From contig JBIKSI010000179.1 in assembly GCA_044348665.1 (NCBI GenBank), positions 1-5,813 on the forward strand: a stretch of DNA of 5,813 nt, in the 5' to 3' direction. A program made the translations under genes and the position numbers. The notes beneath the pieces were generated by a model. It was not told the origin of the DNA and made no database searches. It was given only the letters and a program-made list of their open reading frames with translations. The first letter of the stretch is position 1, and the number at the start of each line of letters is the position of its first letter. The DNA is from M2408 sp044348665. Lineage in GTDB: Bacteria > Bacteroidota > Bacteroidia > Flavobacteriales_D > Crocinitomicaceae. Below, piece after piece: positions 1 to 3,557 of the stretch.

Positions 1-2
1 AA

Positions 3-137
3 CATATTTTGGTCGAGATGCACGGTTTTTTGAAAGTTTTTTCATTTTTCCTTGCACTTGGTTGTGCAAAAATAAGCTATAACCCACAAAAATCAAAGGT
101 TTATACTTTTTCAGCAGACCCTAAATATAGATTATAA
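3..137 (+). CDS. C-terminal end of a gene, or a tiny lipoprotein
   Basis: This frame is open from the window edge to a TAA at 135-137, and a strong terminator starts 4 bases later, so a plus-strand gene very probably ends here. The visible residues include a Lys followed by a hydrophobic stretch, VFSFFLALGC, then a polar tail ending DPKYRL. If translation began at the ATG at 18-20, the product would be 39 residues with a lipoprotein-like signal: basic, hydrophobic, then Cys preceded by A-L-G, which is a weak lipobox. If the gene instead begins outside the window, this is simply its last 44 residues. I recognise no family. There is no clear Shine-Dalgarno sequence before the ATG at 18, but many Bacteroidota genes lack one, so this does not decide it. 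I lean towards the end of a longer gene. Confidence 0.5.
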   Translation, partial: HILVEMHGFLKVFSFFLALGCAKISYNPQKSKVYTFSADPKYRL

Positions 138-140
138 CAT

Positions 141-170
141 AAGCGTCCAAAAATTGGACGCTTTTTTTTT
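141..170 (+). terminator. Intrinsic terminator of the 1-137 gene
   Basis: A perfect 10-bp stem pairs AAGCGTCCAA (141-150) with TTGGACGCTT (154-163) around an AAA loop. It runs into a T tract to 170. It lies 4 bases after the TAA at 135-137 and points the same way, so it terminates that transcript. Confidence 0.92.
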
Positions 171-353
171 AAAATTTTTTTTTAAGAAATAAGAAAGTAA
201 AATAAAAACATAAAAAGCGATATTGAAACAGGAATCAATTGGGAGACAGTCAATTGGGAATAATGTAAAAATACTCACTAAATGTGGGGTGAAAATATAT
301 TGTCAAAAAATTAGTTAAAATATTGATTTTCAATAAATTAAATTAAAATTTTA
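171..353. other. AT-rich intergenic stretch, no gene seen
   Basis: I see no convincing reading frame, RNA fold or promoter here. The only pattern is a 10-base direct repeat, TCAATTGGGA, at 235-244 and 250-259, with 5 bases between the copies. It could be a paired protein-binding site or chance. Confidence 0.5.
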
Positions 354-385
354 TTTGTTTTACTAAAAAATAATTTTAACCTTTG
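354..385 (+). promoter_or_regulatory. Candidate Bacteroidetes-type promoter for the leader and tRNA array
   Basis: TTTG at 354-357 (-33 element) is followed after 20 bases by AACCTTTG at 378-385, one base off the TAnnTTTG -7 consensus. The 20-base spacing equals that of the much better crp-family promoter in this window (3303-3334). It would start transcription near 390, about 18 bases before the ATG at 409. No TTG/TAnnTTTG pair is visible in 541-606, so this is the nearest plausible promoter for the tRNA array as well. Confidence 0.4.
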
Positions 386-408
386 TACTGTCAAATAGAA
401 ATAACAAA

Positions 409-540
409 ATGATTACAAAGATGAAATATACAGAAATACATTTTAAACTTGAGAAAGCATCATTACCGTGTTGTCCAGCGCAAAATTTCTGCATTTTAGA
501 ACCTCATATTAATATTAAGGAGAGAGATATAAAAGAATAG
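409..540 (+). CDS. Possible 43-residue leader peptide with Pro-Cys-Cys-Pro
   Basis: This 43-codon frame runs from ATG (409-411) to TAG (538-540); a second in-frame ATG lies at 421. Codons 20-23 (466-477) read Pro-Cys-Cys-Pro, followed by another Cys at codon 28 (490-492) and Pro at codon 32 (502-504), giving three Cys and three Pro in total. It has no signal peptide, membrane segment or recognised family. It lies between a promoter-like element and a terminator hairpin, and tRNA-Cys and tRNA-Pro genes follow directly. I infer that it may be a regulatory leader whose translation senses charged tRNA-Cys or tRNA-Pro. Alternatives are an independent small protein or a chance frame inside a non-coding RNA of about 200 nt (roughly 390-598). 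There is no Shine-Dalgarno sequence before the ATG; the AAGGAG at 517-522 lies inside the frame and precedes no start codon. Confidence 0.4.
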   Translation: MITKMKYTEIHFKLEKASLPCCPAQNFCILEPHINIKERDIKE

Positions 541-598
541 TTACTTAACAAAAAGTAAATATAGTTCAAGCATCTCCCTTAAGAGATGCTTTTTTTTT
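517..598 (+). promoter_or_regulatory. Candidate attenuator: antiterminator tract plus terminator
   Basis: The purine tract 517-528 (AAGGAGAGAGAT) can pair with 572-580 (ATCTCCCTT). Five pairs form at 524-528/572-576, then one mismatch, then two pairs and a G-U at 520-522/578-580. A second register pairs 519-523 with 573-577. Either would hide part of the 5' arm of the terminator at 568-591. The tract lies in the last codons of the 43-codon frame. A ribosome finishing that frame would mask it and let the terminator form, while one stalled at codons 20-23 would leave it free. The pairing is seen; the regulatory role is inferred, and the terminator stem is the more stable structure. Confidence 0.3.
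568..598 (+). terminator. Terminator-like hairpin directly before tRNA-Cys
   Basis: A 9-bp stem pairs AAGCATCTC (568-576) with GAGATGCTT (583-591) around a 6-base loop, and T residues run to 598. The tRNA-Cys starts at 607, leaving 8 bases and no room for a separate promoter. It either terminates an independent small transcript or acts as a conditional attenuator within one leader-tRNA transcript. Confidence 0.85.
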
Positions 599-606
599 GC
601 GCAAAA

Positions 607-679
607 GACAAGATGGCTGAATGGTTAAGGCAACGGACTGCAAATCCGTTTTTTATGAGTTCGAATCTCATTCTTGTCT
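607..679 (+). tRNA. tRNA-Cys(GCA)
   Basis: The acceptor GACAAGA (607-613) pairs fully with TCTTGTC (672-678), with discriminator U at 679, the tRNA-Cys identity base. U8 is at 614, and the D loop contains the GG pair (623-624). The anticodon stem is 633-637/645-649, with GCA at 640-642 in a 7-base loop. The T arm is ATGAG/CTCAT around TTCGAAT (655-671). CCA is not encoded. It is the first unit of a compact plus-strand array; tRNA-Pro follows after 7 bases. All conserved positions I checked are intact, so it should be functional. Confidence 0.95.
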
Positions 680-686
680 CTTTATT

Positions 687-762
687 CGGGTAGTAGAGGA
701 GTTAGGTTTATCTCGCCTCATTTGGGATGAGGAGCACGTAGGTTCGAATCCTACCTATCCGA
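687..762 (+). tRNA. tRNA-Pro(UGG)
   Basis: The acceptor CGGGTAG (687-693) pairs with CTATCCG (755-761), including one G-U. C1-G72 and A73 (762) are proline identity features. U8, G10, A14, G18-G19 (705-706) and A21 are present. The D stem is 696-699/711-714. The anticodon stem 716-720/728-732 is perfect, with UGG at 723-725 and G37. The G15-C48 pair is kept. The T arm is GTAGG/CCTAC around TTCGAAT. CCA is not encoded. It looks functional and should read all or most Pro codons. A second, damaged proline-type unit with the same anticodon lies at 934-1005. Confidence 0.93.
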
Positions 763-768
763 CTTAAA

Positions 769-853
769 GGAAGTGTTCAGTATTTGTTTAAACTCTTGCC
801 AGTTTGTAATTCTGGCTTCAAAGGAGCTTGATATTCAAATACTAACGCTTCCA
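769..853 (+). pseudogene. Degenerate tRNA-Tyr(GUA)-like unit with long hairpin
   Basis: A 7-bp acceptor-like stem pairs GGAAGTG (769-775) with CGCTTCC (846-852), with discriminator A853. An anticodon-like arm at 799-815 carries U33, GUA at 806-808 and A37, with a U-U mismatch closing the stem. A 4-bp variable arm, CTTC/GGAG around AAA (816-826), fits a long-variable-arm tRNA such as bacterial tRNA-Tyr. The damage is clear: the D loop lacks G19, the T loop TTCAAAT has lost the G53-C61 pair, and the T stem pairs poorly. In addition 779-786 (AGTATTTG) is fully complementary to 836-843, so with 776-777/844-845 the acceptor extends to a 17-bp stem with one bulged C (778). That would compete with a cloverleaf. 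It is either a decayed tRNA or another structured RNA of tRNA size. Confidence 0.5.
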
Positions 854-857
854 AAAT

Positions 858-928
858 AGCACTGTGGTTTTAATCTGAATACGAAACTGTTTCTTATATT
901 GTTCGTTTTCATAAAAAAAACAGTGCTT
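858..928 (+). pseudogene. tRNA-sized hairpin unit, possibly a decayed tRNA
   Basis: AGCACTGT (858-865) is perfectly complementary to ACAGTGCT (920-927), bounding a 71-base unit that begins 4 bases after the previous one and ends 5 bases before the next. This size and spacing match the rest of the array. A T-loop-like TTCATAA lies at 908-914. Inside, 877-887 and 901-910 pair with one mismatch and one bulge, so the whole can fold as a long imperfect hairpin. Possible anticodon loops (for instance CUU at 893-895) have imperfect stems, so I assign no amino acid. It may be a decayed tRNA or a structured spacer. Confidence 0.35.
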
Positions 929-933
929 TAATA

Positions 934-1005
934 CTGGGAAGATAACGACGGTTGTTTACCCGCCTTGGGCGCGGGAGGTTGCAGGTTCGAATCCTGCTTC
1001 TCCGA
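934..1005 (+). pseudogene. tRNA-Pro(UGG)-like, intact 3' half and degenerate 5' half
   Basis: The 3' half looks normal. The anticodon stem CCCGC/GCGGG (959-963/971-975) holds UGG at 966-968 with G37. A 5-base variable loop follows. The T arm GCAGG/CCTGC surrounds TTCGAAT (981-997), and the acceptor strand TTCTCCG ends with discriminator A1005. The 5' half is not normal. CTGGGAA (934-940) pairs with the acceptor strand but has a U-C mismatch at the second pair and a G-U, and position 8 is not U. Only 18 bases separate acceptor and anticodon stem, against 22 in the tRNA-Pro at 687, leaving a D loop of about 5 bases. I call it a probable pseudogene. A working tRNA with a reduced D arm is less likely. 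Confidence 0.6.
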
Positions 1006-1009
1006 GTAC

Positions 1010-1045
1010 AAAACCTTCTTAATCTTTTGATTTTGAGGGTTTTTT
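1010..1045 (+). terminator. Intrinsic terminator of the tRNA array
   Basis: AAAACCTTC (1010-1018) pairs with GAGGGTTTT (1035-1043) through 9 pairs including one G-U. Beyond a TT/TT internal loop, AATC pairs with GATT (1021-1024/1029-1032). T residues run from 1040 to 1045. It starts 5 bases after the last tRNA-like unit and points the same way. The minus-strand gene at 1085-1873 converges on it, but the opposite strand has no T tract, so it should not serve that gene. Confidence 0.85.
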
Positions 1046-1084
1046 GATTTTGGAGAATTTTTTTTGGTTAATTTAATTTGCCTT

Positions 1085-1873
1085 TCAAAAAGACTGTTTC
1101 TTCTCAATCTTATTTTTAAAAAGCGGTTTTCCTTTGAACGCCTGAATAAGAGTTAGTGTAGCAAGTAAAGCGTAAATCAAAGACAATACAATGGTTAACT
1201 TTGAATTCTTTAAGAGGTAAAACGAAAGGACAGGTAAAACTTGCAAAGCATGCATTCCAATAAAGTGAGAAACACGCAAATCGCCGACAATCTTGCTCCA
1301 TCCAAGAATAAAAATATTCGAATTATCATTTAATGCACCAACACTGTGATTTAATCTTGATCCCATTGCAAAGCCTTGAAAAGAAAATAGGACAAAAATG
1401 ATTATTCCCAGACGAATTGCCCAAACATAATAAGTTGGTAATTCGGGAAATGAATACTTGAAAAACAGAAAACCAACATATGCTGTGTAAATGGTTACAG
1501 CAGATGCAGCAAGTGCCATCATCGAATATAATGCTGAATATACTGGTGTAGAAATATTGTAATGAGATAATTGACCTTTACTAGCTTGAAAGGAGATATA
1601 AACAATTTCAAATCCCAATAAAACAATTACTAACCAATTGAATAAGGTGATATTAAAATTTGGAAGGTAGTAGCAATACCAAGCCATTGCCCAAACAAAA
1701 GTCGAGGTTGAAAAAGCAAATTTAAACGGCTTATACCAGGCATTCACTCCATAAACTTGAACAGCTGTAACTTTTGCTAATACCAAAAATACGATTGAAA
1801 GCAATAGGCAAATCAGACCAAAATAAAATAAGCTTTCATTTCTAAATTTGAGATCTTGAATAAATTGTATCAT
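1085..1873 (-). CDS. Uncharacterised seven-helix membrane protein
   Basis: This 262-residue protein has about seven hydrophobic segments (near 15-37, 52-70, 77-96, 113-137, 150-170, 203-221 and 226-246) and a basic C-terminal tail, so it should sit in the inner membrane. I know no function for it. Likely family signatures are KPFKF (48-52), QASKGQLSHYN (96-106) and GDLRVSHFIGMHALQVLP (197-214). The last two place His104, His203 and His208 beside membrane segments, where they could bind metal or haem or take part in catalysis; that is inference. There is no signal peptide or soluble domain. Its ATG (1871-1873) overlaps the TGA of the upstream dehydrogenase gene as ATGA, implying translational coupling and a shared pathway. 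The Crp/Fnr-type regulator upstream probably belongs to the same operon. No terminator is visible after the stop at 1085. Confidence 0.85.
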   Translation of the reverse strand: MIQFIQDLKFRNESLFYFGLICLLLSIVFLVLAKVTAVQVYGVNAWYKPFKFAFSTSTFVWAMAWYCYYLPNFNITLFNWLVIVLLGFEIVYISFQASKGQLSHYNISTPVYSALYSMMALAASAVTIYTAYVGFLFFKYSFPELPTYYVWAIRLGIIIFVLFSFQGFAMGSRLNHSVGALNDNSNIFILGWSKIVGDLRVSHFIGMHALQVLPVLSFYLLKNSKLTIVLSLIYALLATLTLIQAFKGKPLFKNKIEKKQSF

Positions 1874-2673
1874 ACCTTTATACTTGCTAAATTCTTTTTA
1901 ATTTTCATCATCATTTTATCTGGTGTAATACGTGGTAAGTTACTTAAAAACCAATTCATAAAACCAACAATCTTTTTATTCCTTCCTTTTAGGAACAAAT
2001 TTACTCCTTTTTTTGCAACAACAGTTGCAGTCATAGGTTTGTTCGCACTCATTGCTTTTGTTTTTCGCATTTCTGAAGTATGAAAAGGAGTTTCAACAGT
2101 TCCTGGACATAATGCTGTTACGATTACGCCAGTCCCTTCAAGCTCAGCTGCCAAGGTTTCAGTAAAAGCAAGGACAAAGCATTTTGTTGCAGAATAGATG
2201 GAGTAGTAAGGGAAGGGCAAAAAGGAAAGTAAGGAAGCTACATTCATGATACGACCTTTCCCTTGTTTTACCATGTTAGAAGCAAACAACTTAGTAAGCC
2301 CTACCAATGCTGTAATATTAACTGCAATCATTTCTTCGTCTTTTTTTAATGACATTTCAATAAAATTGCCATAGTCTCCGAATCCAGCATTATTTATTAA
2401 GCCTGTTACCAAGTAGTTACGCTCTTTTACTTCATTATATAATTCAACTGCTGCATACTGTTCAGATAAGTCAAACAAAAAATATTCAACTTCAATTTGA
2501 TATTCCTTGATTAAAAGTTGTTGAAGTGCTTCTAATTTTGCTTCATTTCTAGCAACCAATAATAGATTATGTTGTTTAGCAGCTAATTGCTTAGCCATTT
2601 CAAGCCCTATTCCTGAACTTGCTCCTGTAATTAAAATGTATTCTTTCAATTTTAGTGTTTTATAATGAAGCAC
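1870..2673 (-). CDS. Short-chain dehydrogenase/reductase (SDR family)
   Basis: This 267-residue classical SDR is of the DltE/COG0300 type, a cytoplasmic NAD(P)H-dependent oxidoreductase acting on an unknown alcohol or ketone. Visible features in order are the cofactor motif TGASSGIG (16-23), Arg42 after the second strand (suggesting NADPH), Asp68, NNAG (94-97), the tetrad Asn119, Ser147, Tyr160 and Lys164 (in YSATK), and PGTVETPF (190-197). All catalytic residues are intact and the length is normal. The start is uncertain. The frame opens with GTG at 2671-2673, and no in-frame ATG precedes the cofactor motif. A TTG at 2647-2649 would give MKEYILITG, a typical SDR N terminus. The gene lies 41 bases after the Crp/Fnr-type gene and overlaps the membrane-protein gene by 4 bases, so all three probably form one operon. 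The substrate cannot be read from the sequence. Confidence 0.93.
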   Translation of the reverse strand: MLHYKTLKLKEYILITGASSGIGLEMAKQLAAKQHNLLLVARNEAKLEALQQLLIKEYQIEVEYFLFDLSEQYAAVELYNEVKERNYLVTGLINNAGFGDYGNFIEMSLKKDEEMIAVNITALVGLTKLFASNMVKQGKGRIMNVASLLSFLPFPYYSIYSATKCFVLAFTETLAAELEGTGVIVTALCPGTVETPFHTSEMRKTKAMSANKPMTATVVAKKGVNLFLKGRNKKIVGFMNWFLSNLPRITPDKMMMKIKKNLASIKV

Positions 2674-2714
2674 AAAAGTGATTTAAATTACACCTTTAAA
2701 TCGTTAACAAATGT

Positions 2715-3299
2715 TTAGAGTTTTTCAAGGGCAGCTTTTTTCAACCTGCTGAGATGAATAGGAGTGATGCCCAGATAAGAAGCGATCATGTGCTGAGGAA
2801 CACGGTTATGAATATTAGGAAAAATCTCTGAAATTAAATCATACCTTTGTTTTGGAGTCCTAATATATGAGTTTTTGATGCGGCTATCTTGATAAATGAA
2901 ATAGTATTCAGCAATTAGTCTTCCCATTTTTTGACCTTCAATTAAATGTTTATACCCCCAATCAATAGTGCTTTTAGGTAAAACTACAACTTCAGTTGCT
3001 TCCAGTGCTTGTAAGTAATAAAATGAGTTTTGTTGTAAAATGAAATTAGAATAATCAGCAATAAATTGATTTTCTAATGCAAAATGGATTGTGTGTTCAT
3101 TTCCTTCGAAATCGCATATTAAAACGCGAATTATCCCTTTGTTGATGAAAAAAATTTCGCTTGGAATAATGTTTGGCTCAGAAACGAACTCATTTTTTCG
3201 AATTTTTTTGATGAAACATTGACTTTCAAATTGATCCAATTCTTCATCAGAAATTGAAATCATTTGCCGCATTACATTTCTCAAATTTTCCATAAGCAT
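2715..3299 (-). CDS. Crp/Fnr-family transcription regulator
   Basis: This 194-residue protein has an N-terminal cyclic-nucleotide-binding-type beta barrel (about 20-110), a linking helix, and a C-terminal helix-turn-helix at 167-188 (VPQHMIASYLGITPIHLSR). The Arg in LSR and the flanking Lys would contact DNA. This is the usual architecture and length of the many Bacteroidota Crp/Fnr paralogues. It lacks the Cys cluster of oxygen-sensing Fnr, and I see no clear cAMP-binding signature, so the effector is unknown. I use the ATG at 3297-3299. A second ATG at 3291-3293 (MENLRN) is equally good, and a TTG at 3303-3305 falls inside the promoter. The dehydrogenase follows after 41 bases and then the membrane protein, so it probably controls its own operon, though I see no clear operator palindrome. 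Confidence 0.9.
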   Translation of the reverse strand: MLMENLRNVMRQMISISDEELDQFESQCFIKKIRKNEFVSEPNIIPSEIFFINKGIIRVLICDFEGNEHTIHFALENQFIADYSNFILQQNSFYYLQALEATEVVVLPKSTIDWGYKHLIEGQKMGRLIAEYYFIYQDSRIKNSYIRTPKQRYDLISEIFPNIHNRVPQHMIASYLGITPIHLSRLKKAALEKL

Positions 3300-3302
3300 T
3301 AA

Positions 3303-3334
3303 CAAAGTTACATATAGTTTTTTACTTTTTCAAA
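3303..3334 (-). promoter_or_regulatory. Bacteroidetes-type promoter of the crp-family operon
   Basis: Read on the minus strand, TTTG (3331-3334) is followed after exactly 20 bases by TAACTTTG (3303-3310), a perfect TAnnTTTG -7 element. Transcription should begin around 3297-3299, at or just before the ATG codons at 3299 and 3293. The mRNA would then be leaderless or have a leader of only a few bases. Confidence 0.75.
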
Positions 3335-3557
3335 ATGTGAGAATTAAATGATTTAGTCTAGATTCTTTATAAAACTTGCTATAAACTTAAGTACTTGCGG
3401 AATTTACTTGTTATTGATTGGTCAGCGAAAATAATCATATCCTTCTTTTTGAAGTTAATTCGTGTTAATCGAAGAACAAATATAACTAGCAGACTTGCAA
3501 ATCCACTTAAGCGAGTATAAAAGTATTATGTTGTATATTTTAGGAGGCAACGCCAAG
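3335..3557. other. Intergenic region between the secreted-protein gene and the crp-family promoter
   Basis: I see no gene or convincing terminator here. On the minus strand the only hairpin I found is a weak CTTC-AAAAA-GAAG near 3441-3453, without a T tract. Transcription from the gene ending at 3558 might therefore run on into the crp-family operon. CTTAAG occurs twice, near 3386 and 3507, without further symmetry. Confidence 0.5.

Noticed and set aside
600..1045. T-box-type regulation of the tRNA leader
   Set aside because: No T-box sequence or specifier stem is visible, and T-boxes are typical of Firmicutes; the tRNAs are the genes here, not the sensors.
138..1084. CRISPR array or insertion sequence around the tRNA array
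   Set aside because: The hairpins are tRNA-sized and unlike each other, with no repeated unit, transposase or terminal inverted repeats flanking a gene.
1116..1301. Minus-strand frame of 61 codons inside the membrane-protein gene
   Set aside because: It is a shifted reading of the same DNA; the 262-residue frame has consistent membrane segments and motifs.
1856..2083. Plus-strand reading frame of 75 codons
   Set aside because: It lies antisense to the end of the SDR gene and the start of the membrane-protein gene, both of which have clear coding features; no family features of its own.
3331..3340. TGTGA half-site of a Crp operator upstream of the crp-family gene
   Set aside because: The partner half TCACA is absent at the usual spacing; a single 5-base match in AT-rich DNA is not enough.
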